Source: Salinisphaera sp. T31B1 (lineage in GTDB: Bacteria; Pseudomonadota; Gammaproteobacteria; Nevskiales; Salinisphaeraceae). From it: a DNA stretch of 64,000 nt. Within the stretch, counting starts at the first letter, position 1; each line of letters opens with the position of its first letter. Under the pieces are notes generated by a model, which worked only from the letters and a program-made list of their open reading frames with translations, was not told where the DNA came from and did no database searches. This document shows, in pieces, positions 27,965-37,068 of this stretch. The stretch lies in NCBI RefSeq assembly GCF_040361275.1, contig NZ_APNH01000004.1, positions 372,001-436,000 on the forward strand, written 5' to 3'. The position numbers and the translations under genes are program-made.

Positions 27965-29041
27965 ATGAACGTGGTGCGCGAATGGTTCTCCCGTCATTTT
28001 TCCGACCCGCAGGTAGTCGCACTGGCGTTGATCCTGCTCAGCGGACTCGTGCTGGTCATGGTCTTCGGGGCGTTGTTGACGCCGGTGCTGGCCGCTGTTG
28101 TGGTGGCCTACCTGCTGGACGGGCCGGTGCTGTGGTTGCAGCGGCTGCGTGTGCCGCGCTGGGCAGGCGCGGCGTTGGTATCGACCGCGTTGTTGATCGG
28201 CGTGGTGTTGGTCAGTTTCGCGTTGTTGCCGCTGCTGACTCGTCAAGCCGGCCAGATTCTCCAGGAACTGCCCACCCTGGTCGCCCGTATTCAAGGTTGG
28301 ATCGCATCGCTGCCGGAACGCTACCCGGCGATGATTACCCAGGACCATATCGATGCCATGGTCAACAGCACGACGGTGGATGTGGCCTCGATCCGTCAGT
28401 CGCTGCTCAGCCGCTCGCTGGTGGTCGGCATGAGCCTATTGTATCTGTCGGTCTATCTGATCCTCGTGCCGCTGATGGTGTTTTTCATGCTGCGCGACAA
28501 GCGCCAGATCCTGCGCTGGCTCGGCGGGTTCGTGCCGCGAAACGCGGGGCTGGTCCACAACGTCTGGGAAGAGGTCAATGCGCAGCTGGGCAACTATGTC
28601 CGCGGCAAGGCGGTTGAAATCGCCATCGTCTGGGCCGCGGCCTATGTAGTCTTTTCTTTGCTGGGGCTCAAGTACGCGATGCTGTTGTCCGCGCTGGTCG
28701 GCTTTTCGGTGCTGGTGCCCTATATCGGCGCGTTCGGGATGACGCTGCCGGTCATGCTCGTGGCCTATGCTCAGTGGGGCATGGAGGCGCCGACGCTGTA
28801 TGTCCTGATCGCCTATACCGTGCTGCAGATGCTCGACGGCAACGTACTGGTGCCGATTTTGTTCTCTGAAGCGGTCAATCTCCACCCGGTGGCGATCATC
28901 ACAGCCGTGCTGTTCTTCGGCGGCGTCTGGGGGTTCTGGGGCGTGTTCTTCGCCATCCCGCTCGCGACCGTGGTCCATGCGGTGCTCAAAGCCTGGCCGC
29001 GCCGTGCGGCCACGCCGAAAGAGGTTGAACCGAGTTACTGA
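27965..29041 (+). CDS. perM: AI-2E family transporter / PerM-type permease
   Basis: This 358-residue polytopic inner-membrane protein belongs to the AI-2E (PerM/TqsA/YhhT) family. I prefer ATG 27965 because it gives the family-typical start NVVREWFSRHFSDPQVVAL; ATG 27938 would add nine residues. Hydrophobic segments lie near 18-60, 68-92, 155-180, 215-265 and 270-340. The conserved motif GFSVLVPYIGAFGMTLPVML is near residue 245, and the C-terminal segment FFGGVWGFWGVFFAIPLATVV is diagnostic. Substrate is unknown; members export small molecules or exchange ions. The 270 bp between it and bepA probably hold divergent promoters. Confidence 0.88.
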   Translation: MNVVREWFSRHFSDPQVVALALILLSGLVLVMVFGALLTPVLAAVVVAYLLDGPVLWLQRLRVPRWAGAALVSTALLIGVVLVSFALLPLLTRQAGQILQELPTLVARIQGWIASLPERYPAMITQDHIDAMVNSTTVDVASIRQSLLSRSLVVGMSLLYLSVYLILVPLMVFFMLRDKRQILRWLGGFVPRNAGLVHNVWEEVNAQLGNYVRGKAVEIAIVWAAAYVVFSLLGLKYAMLLSALVGFSVLVPYIGAFGMTLPVMLVAYAQWGMEAPTLYVLIAYTVLQMLDGNVLVPILFSEAVNLHPVAIITAVLFFGGVWGFWGVFFAIPLATVVHAVLKAWPRRAATPKEVEPSY

Positions 29042-29068
29042 CGTCGCCCCGGCGTGTCCGGGTGTGAC

Positions 29069-29092
29069 GGCCGGCGGCCCGTGCCGCCGGCC
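29069..29092. terminator. GC-rich hairpin between convergent perM and glcF
   Basis: GGCCGGCGG and CCGCCGGCC make a perfect 9-bp stem with a six-base loop in the 57-bp gap between two genes that end toward each other. There is no U-tract on either side, so any termination would depend on the very stable stem or on Rho. Confidence 0.45.
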
Positions 29093-29098
29093 AATGGC

Positions 29099-30331
29099 TC
29101 AGGCGTTGGTCGCCGGGGCCAGCAGTTCGATCCAGTGGCGGACCGGCACGCCGGCGGCCGAGTCAAGATGCAGCTGGCAGCCAACGTTGGCGGTGACGAT
29201 CACCTCCGGGCGGCCCGCGCCCAGTGACTCCAGCTTATTGGTCCGCAGCTGGTTGGCCATGGTCGGCTGAAGAATCGAATACGTCCCGGCCGAACCGCAG
29301 CATAGGTGTGGGTCGCGCACGTGGGTGAGCTCGTAGCCGGCCTGAGCAAGAATTTCAGCGACGTTGTCGTGCAGTTTGGGCGCGTTCTGCAGCGTGCACG
29401 GCGGATGGTAGGCGATCCGCCGGCCCTGACCGAGATTCCCCAGGTTGCTGAGGTCTTCATGGGCGAGTACGTCGCTCAGGTCACGGGTCAGTTCCGATAC
29501 GCGGGCCGCCTTGTCTGCATAGTCGGGGTCGTTACGCAGCATATGCCCGTACTCGGCCACCGAGGCCCCGCAGCCGCTGGCCGTGATCACAATCGCTTCC
29601 GCGCCGGCCTGAATATGTGGCCACCACGCATCGATGTTCGCGCGGGCGAAATCCAGCGCTTCGTCGCGATGGGCCAGATGCTGGCTGAGCGCGCCACAAC
29701 AGCCGCTGGCCGGCGGGGCGATCAGGCGAATACCCAGGGCGCCCAGGATCCGCGCGGCATAAGCATTGGTATTGGGCGTGGCCACCGGCTGTACGCAGCC
29801 GTCGAGCACGAGCATGGTCCGGCTGCCCTGAACCTGGTCGGGCCAGCCGACACGCGCCTGCTTCGGCGGCATTTTCTGCTTGAGCGGGGCGAGGGGACCG
29901 ATCAGCAGGGGCTTGAAGGCATGGCCCAGGTGAAAGAAGAATGCAAAGCGGTTGCGATAGGCGACCACATGACGCAACAGCCAGCGCAGCATCCGTTGCG
30001 GGGCCGAGCGCTGAACCGTCTGGTCGACCAGATCCCGGCCGATATCGGCCAGCTTGGCGTACTCGACGCCCGACGGGCAGGTCGTCTCGCAGGCGCGGCA
30101 GGTCAGACAGCGATCCAGGTGCAGCTGAGTGCGCTCGGTGGGCGTCTGGCCTTCCAAAACCTGCTTGATCAGGTAAATACGCCCACGCGGACTGTCGCGT
30201 TCATCGCCGAGCAGCTGATAGGTCGGGCAGGTCGCCGTACAGAACCCGCAATGGGTACACGCGCGCAGGATCCGGTCGGCCTCTTCGCCATCCGGCGTGT
30301 CGCGTAGCTGAGGAATGATGGATGTTTGCAT
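29099..30331 (-). CDS. glcF: Glycolate oxidase iron-sulfur subunit
   Basis: GlcF is the electron-transfer subunit of membrane-associated glycolate dehydrogenase, which feeds glycolate-derived electrons to quinone. It has 410 residues. Two 4Fe-4S ferredoxin motifs are visible: CTHCGFCTATCP near residue 25 and CLTCRACETTCP near 75. Two CCG-type domains follow, with SGCCGALSQH and LCCGSAGTYS as the catalytic-type motifs. It lies 21 bp downstream of glcE and completes a glcD-glcE-glcF operon. No GlcC-type regulator is next to it. Confidence 0.96.
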   Translation of the reverse strand: MQTSIIPQLRDTPDGEEADRILRACTHCGFCTATCPTYQLLGDERDSPRGRIYLIKQVLEGQTPTERTQLHLDRCLTCRACETTCPSGVEYAKLADIGRDLVDQTVQRSAPQRMLRWLLRHVVAYRNRFAFFFHLGHAFKPLLIGPLAPLKQKMPPKQARVGWPDQVQGSRTMLVLDGCVQPVATPNTNAYAARILGALGIRLIAPPASGCCGALSQHLAHRDEALDFARANIDAWWPHIQAGAEAIVITASGCGASVAEYGHMLRNDPDYADKAARVSELTRDLSDVLAHEDLSNLGNLGQGRRIAYHPPCTLQNAPKLHDNVAEILAQAGYELTHVRDPHLCCGSAGTYSILQPTMANQLRTNKLESLGAGRPEVIVTANVGCQLHLDSAAGVPVRHWIELLAPATNA

Positions 30332-30352
30332 GATGCTCGTCGACGGGTCGGT

Positions 30353-31462
30353 TCAGAAATCGGGATAGAGCCGGCCGCGGTTGAAGACCCCGGCCGGATC
30401 GAGCGACTGCTTGACGCGTTTGTGTATCGCCATCATCGGTGCCGGCAGTGGATGAAAACGTGGTGTGACGGATGTGTCGGTCTGCCGACTGTACAGGCTC
30501 GCATGGCCACCCAGCTCAGCGGCGCGGGCGCGAACGGTGTCCGCATCGGCATCGCTGACCAGCCAGCGCTGGGCGCCGCCCCAGTCGATCACGCAATCGC
30601 CGGCGAGATCCAGTGCCGGCGTGGCCGGGGCAACCGACAGCCGCCACAGCGGCCGGCTATCCTGGAAGAACGCGCTTTGATGTTCGCGTATGTCGCGCCA
30701 GAAGCGGCGGTCGTCGTCCAGGCGCTCGCCGCCCAGCGCCTTGGCCGCCGACTCGACCGAGGTCGCGGCCCCGGCCAGGCGCAGGTAGCTGCGACCTGCC
30801 TCCCAGTAGGCTGCGGTTATCGGCCACGGCCGCAGCAGGCATTCGCTGAAATGAGCCAGCGCCGAATCGGCGTCCTTTTCGAACACGAGCGTGACCTGAT
30901 CACGCGGGACGGGCAGTACCTTCAGGCTGATATCCAGCAGTACGCCGAGCGTGCCGAAGGCACCGGCCATCAGGCGCGACAGATCATAGCCGGCGACGTT
31001 CTTCATGACTTCGCCACCGAAGCGCAGCACTTCACCGCGGCCGTTGACGATCCGGGTCCCCAGTACGAAGTCGCGCGCGGCGCCGGTGAACGGGCGGGCG
31101 GGGCCCGATACGCCGGCGGCGACGGTGCCGCCGAGCGTGGCCTGTTCGCCGTAGTGTGGCGGCTCGAAGGCGAGCATCTGGTTCTGTTCGGCCAGGGCCT
31201 GCTCGATTTCGACCAACGGCGTGCCGGCTCGTGCGGTCAACACCAGTTCGCCGGGCTCGTAGCTGACAATACCGCGGTGGCCGGTGATATCCAGGTCATC
31301 GCCCTCGGCCACGGGCTCGCCCAGAAACGCTTTGGTGCCGCCCGCGCGAATGACCAGCGGCGTATTTCGGGCAAAGGCGTCGGCCACGCGTTCGCTGATC
31401 GGCGCGCTCTGATCGCCGCACGCGCCGCTCTGGCCGTCGGTGGAAGACACGGGAGAAGTCAC
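30353..31462 (-). CDS. glcE: Glycolate oxidase FAD-binding subunit
   Basis: GlcE is the second flavin-binding subunit of glycolate oxidase. It has 369 residues. The PCMH-type FAD domain is shown by PLVIRAGGTKAFLGEPV, VLTARAGTPLVEIEQALA and TLGGTVAAGVSGP. The sequence EVMKNVAGYDLSRLMAGAFGTLGVL is typical. The C-terminal region ends with SLDPAGVFNRGRLYPDF. It starts at GTG 31462, overlapping the glcD stop by four bases. Confidence 0.95.
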   Translation of the reverse strand: MTSPVSSTDGQSGACGDQSAPISERVADAFARNTPLVIRAGGTKAFLGEPVAEGDDLDITGHRGIVSYEPGELVLTARAGTPLVEIEQALAEQNQMLAFEPPHYGEQATLGGTVAAGVSGPARPFTGAARDFVLGTRIVNGRGEVLRFGGEVMKNVAGYDLSRLMAGAFGTLGVLLDISLKVLPVPRDQVTLVFEKDADSALAHFSECLLRPWPITAAYWEAGRSYLRLAGAATSVESAAKALGGERLDDDRRFWRDIREHQSAFFQDSRPLWRLSVAPATPALDLAGDCVIDWGGAQRWLVSDADADTVRARAAELGGHASLYSRQTDTSVTPRFHPLPAPMMAIHKRVKQSLDPAGVFNRGRLYPDF

Positions 31463-32979
31463 AGTCGCTCCAGATCGGGAAAGGGCAGATCGCCGTTATG
31501 GACGTGCATCGCACCGAACTCGGCACAGCGGTGCAACGTAGGCACGGCCTTGCCGGGGTTGAGCAGGCTTTTGGCGTCGAACGCGGCCTTGACGGCATGG
31601 AACTGAATCAGCTCGGGTTCGGGGAACTGAACGCACATCTGATCGATCTTTTCCATGCCCACGCCGTGCTCGCCGGTGATCGTGCCGCCATGTTCGAGAC
31701 ACAGCTCACAGATTGCGCCACCGAATTCCTCGGTGCGCTCGAGCTCGCCTTCGATATTCGCATCGTAGAGGATCAGCGGATGCAGGTTGCCATCGCCGGC
31801 ATGAAAGACGTTGGCCACACGCTGACCGTATTTCTTGGACAGCTCGCCGATGCCGATCAGCACGTCGGCCAGCGCCTTGCGCGGAATGGTGCCGTCCATG
31901 CAGTAGTAGTCGGGCGAAATCCGGCCCATGGCAGGGAATGCGGCCTTGCGGCCGGCCCAGAACAGGGCCCGCTCGGCAGCGTCGCGGGAAATGCGGATAT
32001 CGACCGCTCCCTGTTGTTCCATCACCGCGCGTACGTCGGCAATGTGCTCCTCCACCTCGGCTTCGGTGCCGTCGACCTCACAGAGCAGTATGGCCTCGGC
32101 TTCGGTCGGATAGCCGGCATGTACGAATTCCTCGGTGGCGATGATCGCCGGGCTGTCGAGCATTTCAAGCCCGGCGGGCACGATGCCCGCCTGGATGATC
32201 GCGGCCACTGCGTTGCCGGCCTTGCGGACGTCGTCGAAGGCGACCATGGCAACGCGTGCGAGCTCCGGCTTGGGCAACAGTTTGACGGTAACCTCGACGA
32301 TCACGCCGAGCAGACCCTCGGAGCCGGTCATCAGCGCAAGCAGGTCGAAGCCGGGCGTGTCGAGTGCATGACTGCCGATGGTCAGGCGTTCGCCCTCGAT
32401 GGTCACGACCTCGATCTGCAGGATGTTGTGGGTGGTCAGCCCGTATTTCAGGCAGTGCACGCCGCCCGAGTTCTCGGCCACATTGCCGCCGATCGAACAG
32501 GCGATCTGGGAGGACGGGTCGGGCGCGTAGTACAGCCCGAGATGATCGACCGCCTCGGAGATGGCGAGGTTGCGTACGCCGGGCTGCACCGTGGCGCGGC
32601 GGTTGTCGGTATCGATATCGAGTATGCGGTTGAACTTGGCCAGCGAGATCAGCACGCCGTTGTCCAGCGGCAGTGCGCCTCCGGACAGGCCGGTGCCCGC
32701 CCCGCGGGCGACCACCGCCACATCGTTGGCGTGACAGATGCGTAGCGCCGTCTGGACCTGTTCGATGGTCTCAGGCAGCACCACGATCATCGGCACTTGC
32801 CGATAGGCGGACAGGCCATCGCATTCGAACGGTTTGAGATCCTCGTGATCGGTCAGCACGGCCGCGCGCGGCAGCTCGGCGTGCAGCTTGTCGATCAGTG
32901 CCTGCTTGTCGACCTGGCGGGCAAGCACCGTTTCGGCCAGATCGGCGGCATGCGGTTCGGCAGTGGCGGAATCGGCCAT
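31459..32979 (-). CDS. glcD: Glycolate oxidase subunit GlcD
   Basis: GlcD is the catalytic FAD subunit of glycolate oxidase, oxidising glycolate (and often D-lactate) to glyoxylate. It has 506 residues. The FAD-binding domain (about 60-235) contains VARGAGTGLSGGALPL and SIGGNVAENSGGVHCLKYG. The C-terminal FAD-oxidase domain carries VFHAGDGNLHPLIL with the active-site His, and GEHGVGMEK. The start is ATG 32979. It is the first gene of the operon, so the promoter should lie in 32980-33060; I find no strong consensus there. Confidence 0.96.
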   Translation of the reverse strand: MADSATAEPHAADLAETVLARQVDKQALIDKLHAELPRAAVLTDHEDLKPFECDGLSAYRQVPMIVVLPETIEQVQTALRICHANDVAVVARGAGTGLSGGALPLDNGVLISLAKFNRILDIDTDNRRATVQPGVRNLAISEAVDHLGLYYAPDPSSQIACSIGGNVAENSGGVHCLKYGLTTHNILQIEVVTIEGERLTIGSHALDTPGFDLLALMTGSEGLLGVIVEVTVKLLPKPELARVAMVAFDDVRKAGNAVAAIIQAGIVPAGLEMLDSPAIIATEEFVHAGYPTEAEAILLCEVDGTEAEVEEHIADVRAVMEQQGAVDIRISRDAAERALFWAGRKAAFPAMGRISPDYYCMDGTIPRKALADVLIGIGELSKKYGQRVANVFHAGDGNLHPLILYDANIEGELERTEEFGGAICELCLEHGGTITGEHGVGMEKIDQMCVQFPEPELIQFHAVKAAFDAKSLLNPGKAVPTLHRCAEFGAMHVHNGDLPFPDLERL

Positions 32980-33060
32980 GAGGTGTCCTCGTGCTTGGGG
33001 GCGCGCCGGCAGGCATCTTCGCCGGTGGTCGGCCGCGACGGCGCACCGCGTTGGAGACCG

Positions 33061-34476
33061 TCAGAGCTTATCAGAGGCGTGGTCGGCCAGGCGCGATCGC
33101 TCGCCTCTGGCCAGCGTTACGTGGCCGGCATGGCGCCAGTTGCGAAATCGGTCGACCACGTTGGTCAGCCCGGAGGTGGTTTCGGTGAGATACGGGGTAT
33201 CGATCTGGGCGAGATTGCCCAGGCAGACGAACTTGGTCCCGGGCCCGGCCCGGGTGATCAGGGTCTTCATCTGTTTGGGCGTCAGGTTCTGGGCTTCGTC
33301 GAGAATCACGAACCGCTCGAGGAACGTGCGCCCGCGCATGAAGTTCACCGACCGGATCTTGATCCGCTTGGACAATAGCTCGTTGGTCGCCGCCCGCTCC
33401 CAGTCAGATCCGCCGCCGTTGCCGGTCAGCACCTCGAGGTTGTCCATCAGCGCGCCCATCCAGGGCGTCATCTTCTCTTCCTCGGTGCCGGGTAGAAAAC
33501 CGATATCGTCGCCAACCGGCACGGTGACGCGGGTCATGATGATCTCGCGATAGCGGGATTCATCCAGCGTTTGCGCCAGGGCGGCCGCCAGAGTGAGCAG
33601 CGTCTTGCCGGTGCCGGCAGCACCCAGAAGCGTGACGATATCGATATCCGGGTCCATGAGCAGGTTCAGCGCGAAATTCTGCTCGCGGTTGCGGGCATGG
33701 ATGCCCCAGACCGACTGCTTGCCCTCGCGATAGTCGTCGGCCAGTTCCAGAACGCTCGTGTCGTTGTCGATCTCCCGGGTGATCAGCTCGACATCGTTGT
33801 CCCGCGAGAAGTGCAGCAGCTCGTTGAGATACCAGTCGGCAACCTGTGGCCCGCTCAGCCGATAGAAAGCGCGACCGGCATCCTGCCAGGAGTCCATGCT
33901 CTGGCCGTGGGTGTCCCAGAAATCGTCGGGGAGTTCGGCATGGCCGGTATACAGGAGATCGAGATCCTCGAGGACCTTATCGTTGGTGTAGTCCTCGGCT
34001 TCGATGCCGATCACTGATGCCTTGATCCGGAGATTGATGTCCTTGGATACGAGCACCACGTCCGAGTCGCCGAACAAGGTGCGCAGCGACAGTGCCGACA
34101 GCAGGATGGAGTTGTCGGCCTTGTTGCCGGGCAGCATGGCCGGCAGGCTGCCCTGCGGCGGCCGGGTCTCGAAATACAGCCGGCCGCTGGCGCGCGGCGC
34201 CTCGCCGCGGCCGTTGCCGTTAGCCGCGAATTCGATGCCCTGATTCAGGGCCAGGCCGGCCTCGATCTCCTCGTGGCATTTGTCCGCCATGAGCGCGTCG
34301 ATGAAGCGGCTGACCTGCCGCACGTTGCGCGCGACTTCGGAGACACCTTTTTTGCCGGCGTCGAGCTCTTCGAGCACCACCATCGGTATGAAAATGTCGT
34401 GTTCCTGGAAACGGAACAGAGCGGTCGGGTCGTGCATGAGCACGTTGGTATCGAGTACGAACACGCGTCCGGACAT
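33061..34476 (-). CDS. PIN domain-PhoH ATPase fusion (PhoH2-type)
   Basis: This 471-residue protein joins an N-terminal PIN ribonuclease domain (about 5-150; VFVLDTNVLMHDP supplies the first acidic ligand) to a C-terminal PhoH/RecD-like ATPase (about 240-450). Walker A is GAAGTGKT at 285-292, and FVILDEAQNLTPKQMK holds Walker B. PhoH2 proteins studied in mycobacteria are RNA helicases/ribonucleases; the role in gammaproteobacteria is unsettled. The acidic Asp at residue 9 and later acidic positions look intact. It lies between glcD and bcp on the same strand. Confidence 0.93.
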   Translation of the reverse strand: MSGRVFVLDTNVLMHDPTALFRFQEHDIFIPMVVLEELDAGKKGVSEVARNVRQVSRFIDALMADKCHEEIEAGLALNQGIEFAANGNGRGEAPRASGRLYFETRPPQGSLPAMLPGNKADNSILLSALSLRTLFGDSDVVLVSKDINLRIKASVIGIEAEDYTNDKVLEDLDLLYTGHAELPDDFWDTHGQSMDSWQDAGRAFYRLSGPQVADWYLNELLHFSRDNDVELITREIDNDTSVLELADDYREGKQSVWGIHARNREQNFALNLLMDPDIDIVTLLGAAGTGKTLLTLAAALAQTLDESRYREIIMTRVTVPVGDDIGFLPGTEEEKMTPWMGALMDNLEVLTGNGGGSDWERAATNELLSKRIKIRSVNFMRGRTFLERFVILDEAQNLTPKQMKTLITRAGPGTKFVCLGNLAQIDTPYLTETTSGLTNVVDRFRNWRHAGHVTLARGERSRLADHASDKL

Positions 34477-34511
34477 GAGCGGTCACCCGGTGGATCGGTG
34501 AATGACGGGCC

Positions 34512-34979
34512 TCAGGCCAGCGCGCGTACCGCGGCCAGCACTTCGTCGGCATGCTCGGCAACCTTGACGCCGCGCCAGGCGTGGCGGATCACGCCGTCGC
34601 CGTCGATCACGAAGGTGCTGCGCTCGATACCGATATGGCTGCGACCGTACATGGTCTTCTCCTTGAGTACGCCGAACGCCTTGCAGAGCGATTCGTCGGC
34701 ATCGGAGATCAGATCGAATGGGAAGTCGTACTTGGCCCGAAAATTGTCGTGTTTGCGCAGCGAATCGCGGGATACGCCCACGATCTCGGCGCCGGCGGCG
34801 CGAAACGCATCGTACCGGTCGCGGAAGGCTTCGCCCTCCTGCGTACAGCCGGGCGTGTTGTCGCGCGGGTAGAAATACAGCACCAGGGTCTGGCCGGCGA
34901 AATCGGCCAAGCTGAGATGCTTGTCCCCGGTGGCCGGGGCGGAAAAGACAGGGGCGGAATCGTTGACGTCAAGGCTCAT
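34512..34979 (-). CDS. bcp: Peroxiredoxin Bcp/PrxQ lacking the usual resolving cysteine
   Basis: This 155-residue thiol peroxidase reduces hydrogen peroxide and organic peroxides. The peroxidatic cysteine is Cys45 in RDNTPGCTQEGEAF. In E. coli Bcp the resolving cysteine is five residues later (Cys50); here residue 50 is Glu. The only other cysteine is Cys99 (DESLCKAFGV). The enzyme may therefore work as a 1-Cys peroxiredoxin or use Cys99. ATG 34979 is chosen; longer in-frame starts add non-family sequence. It neighbours gcvR and dapA as in Pseudomonas. Confidence 0.93.
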   Translation of the reverse strand: MSLDVNDSAPVFSAPATGDKHLSLADFAGQTLVLYFYPRDNTPGCTQEGEAFRDRYDAFRAAGAEIVGVSRDSLRKHDNFRAKYDFPFDLISDADESLCKAFGVLKEKTMYGRSHIGIERSTFVIDGDGVIRHAWRGVKVAEHADEVLAAVRALA

Positions 34980-35044
34980 CGCGGATGATTCTCGGCTAGG
35001 CGCACTCGGCGCCGGGGACGAAAGGCCGGCTCGCGGGGCGACGA

Positions 35045-35584
35045 TCAGGTCTTGATCGGGTCGAGCAGGCCGTCGGCGTGCAGATCGTCGCAGACGTCCA
35101 TGAACGCGTCGCGCAACGTCTGCGGGTGGTGATTGATCGGCACCTGCAATGCCATGTGCAAAGTGCACATCGCCGCGCCGGTCAATCCCGATTCATAGGA
35201 CTGCGCGCTGACTTCCACCACCTGGGTTTCCTGTTCGGTGAAGAAATCCAGCAGCTCGCCGAGCAGGCGCGGCTGTTGCGGGGCCACCACTTCGGCCGCA
35301 TAGGGCCGGAACTCGGTGGCCGGTTCGGCCGGACGCGCATGCTGAAACTGGACTTCCAGCCCCAGATGTTCGGCCAGACCGGGCAGCGCGCTTTCCATCT
35401 TGCCCATCGCACTCCAGTTGCCTGAAAGCAGCATGGCCGCAGAGAAATGATCGCCCAGCGGGGTGATCCGGCATTCGCTCACGTCGCAGCCGCGACGTGC
35501 GATCGCGCCGACCAGATCGCGCGCGAGCTTGTCGCGATTGTCTCCCAATGCGACCAGCGACAGATACTTCTTGATTTCCGGCAT
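35045..35584 (-). CDS. gcvR: ACT-domain protein, glycine cleavage regulator GcvR-like
   Basis: This 179-residue protein has two ACT domains. The first begins near residue 6 (YLSLVALGDNRDKLARDLV), the second near 93 (AEVVAPQQPRLLGELLDFF). In E. coli GcvR binds GcvA and glycine and represses the glycine cleavage operon; in other bacteria the partner is not established. The start ATG 35584 matches the family start. It is divergent from dapA, with 125 bp between them, the order seen in pseudomonads (bcp, gcvR-like, dapA). Confidence 0.85.
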   Translation of the reverse strand: MPEIKKYLSLVALGDNRDKLARDLVGAIARRGCDVSECRITPLGDHFSAAMLLSGNWSAMGKMESALPGLAEHLGLEVQFQHARPAEPATEFRPYAAEVVAPQQPRLLGELLDFFTEQETQVVEVSAQSYESGLTGAAMCTLHMALQVPINHHPQTLRDAFMDVCDDLHADGLLDPIKT

Positions 35585-35709
35585 GAGCGCGGCAGGATCC
35601 TGTGACGAACGGGTGGGCGGAAAAGCGCCACATGTTAGCACTACAAGGGGTGGCTTCACGCGGGTACAATCGCGCACCGTGCACCCATTGGCAGCGTTGA
35701 GGACAGACC

Positions 35710-36606
35710 GTGGCACAAGGTAGCAATCGTTTGGGCGGCAGCATGGTCGCGATCGTGACTCCCATGCATGCCGACGGCAGCGTCGACTGGGACAGCTTCG
35801 AAAAGCTGATCGACTGGCACATCGCCGAAGGTACCGACGGCATCGTGGCGGTCGGCACGACGGGTGAATCCGCGACGCTCGGTTTCCGCGAGCACGACGA
35901 AGTCATCGAGCGAACCGTCGATCTGGTCGACAAGCGTGTGCCGGTGATCGCCGGAACCGGCGGCAACGCCACCGATGAAGCCATCCGGCTGACACGCCAC
36001 GCCAAGCGCGCGGGAGCCGACGCTTGTCTGCTGGTCACGCCTTATTACAACAAGCCGACCCAGGAAGGCCTGTATCGGCATTTCCACGCGATCGCCATGG
36101 CCGTGGATATTCCTCAGGTGCTCTACAACGTACCGAGTCGGACCGGCGTGGACATGCTGCCCGAGACCGTGGGCCGCCTGTGCGAGATCGACAACATCGT
36201 CGCGCTCAAGGAAGCCAAGGGCTCTATCGAGCGCATCCACGATCTGATCGAGCACGTGGGCGACGGCATGGATATCTATTCCGGGGATGATGGGACGGCC
36301 ATGGAGTCCATGCTGGTCGGCGCGCGCGGCGATATTTCGGTCACCGCCAATGTCGCGCCCAAGCTGATGCACGAGATGTGTGCCGCCGCGATCGCCGGCG
36401 AGCGCGAACGCGCGGAGATCCTGGACGCCAGGCTGCAGCCGCTGCATACCAACCTGTTCCTCGAACCGAACCCGATTCCAGTCAAATGGGCGCTCTACGA
36501 AATGGGCTATATCGGGCCAGGTATCCGGCTGCCGATGACGCCGTTGTCGGACCATTTCCACGGGCCGGTGCGCGATGCATTATCCGGAGTGGTATCAATC
36601 GATTAG
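35710..36606 (+). CDS. dapA: 4-hydroxy-tetrahydrodipicolinate synthase
   Basis: This enzyme condenses pyruvate with aspartate semialdehyde, the branch-point step to lysine and diaminopimelate. It has 298 residues. The Schiff-base lysine is Lys167 in NIVALKEAKG, equivalent to Lys161 of E. coli. GTTGESATL (about 49-57) holds the Thr pair and VLYNVPSRTG (138-147) the catalytic Tyr. The start is GTG 35710 after GTTGAGGAC. TACAAT at 35665-35670 is a possible -10 box. A terminator follows the stop. Confidence 0.97.
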   Translation: MAQGSNRLGGSMVAIVTPMHADGSVDWDSFEKLIDWHIAEGTDGIVAVGTTGESATLGFREHDEVIERTVDLVDKRVPVIAGTGGNATDEAIRLTRHAKRAGADACLLVTPYYNKPTQEGLYRHFHAIAMAVDIPQVLYNVPSRTGVDMLPETVGRLCEIDNIVALKEAKGSIERIHDLIEHVGDGMDIYSGDDGTAMESMLVGARGDISVTANVAPKLMHEMCAAAIAGERERAEILDARLQPLHTNLFLEPNPIPVKWALYEMGYIGPGIRLPMTPLSDHFHGPVRDALSGVVSID

Positions 36607-36617
36607 TTACGGCGCGG

Positions 36618-36653
36618 CGGCGTCAAGTATTTGTGACGCCGAACTTGTTTTTT
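36618..36653 (+). terminator. Terminator of dapA
   Basis: CGGCGTCA and TGACGCCG form a perfect 8-bp stem with an eight-base loop, followed six bases later by a run of six T. It lies 11 bases after the dapA stop and insulates dapA from the yjb operon. Confidence 0.75.
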
Positions 36654-36672
36654 GTTCTTCAGGCCGGTAGTC

Positions 36673-36701
36673 TTGACAACGAGTTCATCAGGCCGTATTC
36701 A
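36673..36701 (+). promoter_or_regulatory. Sigma-70 promoter of the yjbE-type gene
   Basis: A perfect -35 TTGACA (36673-36678) is followed at exactly 17 bp by TATTCA (36696-36701). The predicted start, near 36708, falls on the Shine-Dalgarno of the next gene, which is unusually close. Either the leader is minimal or a second, upstream start is used. Confidence 0.55.
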
Positions 36702-36716
36702 ACGGGAGCCAGAATA

Positions 36717-37028
36717 ATGATCAGGAACGTATTTGCTGCAGCGGGGATCGCGCTTTTTGCCCTGTCGCCCGCTGTCATGGCCCAACAGTCCGATAGCGAC
36801 AACCGTCCGGCGGCTGGCGGTGCCATGGGCGCCGACAACTCGCAGGTCGTTTCGCACGCCGTGCTGGCTGGCGTGACGTCCGCGGCCCTCATCGGCGCTG
36901 CGTTTGCGGTCGCTGATAACGACAGCGACGACGTCGTTCTCGGTAATGGCGGCTCGACCGGAACCACCGGCACCACGCCTGGCAACGGCGGCGGCACCGG
37001 CACCACGGGTACGACCGGTACCAACTAA
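36717..37028 (+). CDS. yjbE: Small secreted Gly/Thr-rich protein, YjbE-like
   Basis: This 103-residue protein has a clear Sec signal peptide (MIRNVFAAAGIALFALSPAVMA, cleaved before QQ). A hydrophobic Ala-rich stretch follows (about 48-66), and the C-terminal tail is made of repeated Gly-Thr blocks (TGTTGTTPGNGGG...). E. coli YjbE has the same plan: a small secreted protein ending in a Thr run, first gene of the yjbEFGH exopolysaccharide operon. I assign it on that architecture and on the following yjbF-, yjbG- and yjbH-like genes. The start ATG 36717 follows GGGAG. A terminator-like hairpin lies 70 bp after the stop, so this gene may be expressed well above the rest. Confidence 0.75.
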   Translation: MIRNVFAAAGIALFALSPAVMAQQSDSDNRPAAGGAMGADNSQVVSHAVLAGVTSAALIGAAFAVADNDSDDVVLGNGGSTGTTGTTPGNGGGTGTTGTTGTN

Positions 37029-37068
37029 TGGGTCGCGTATTCCTGGCGACGGTGGCCGTGTGGGTTTA

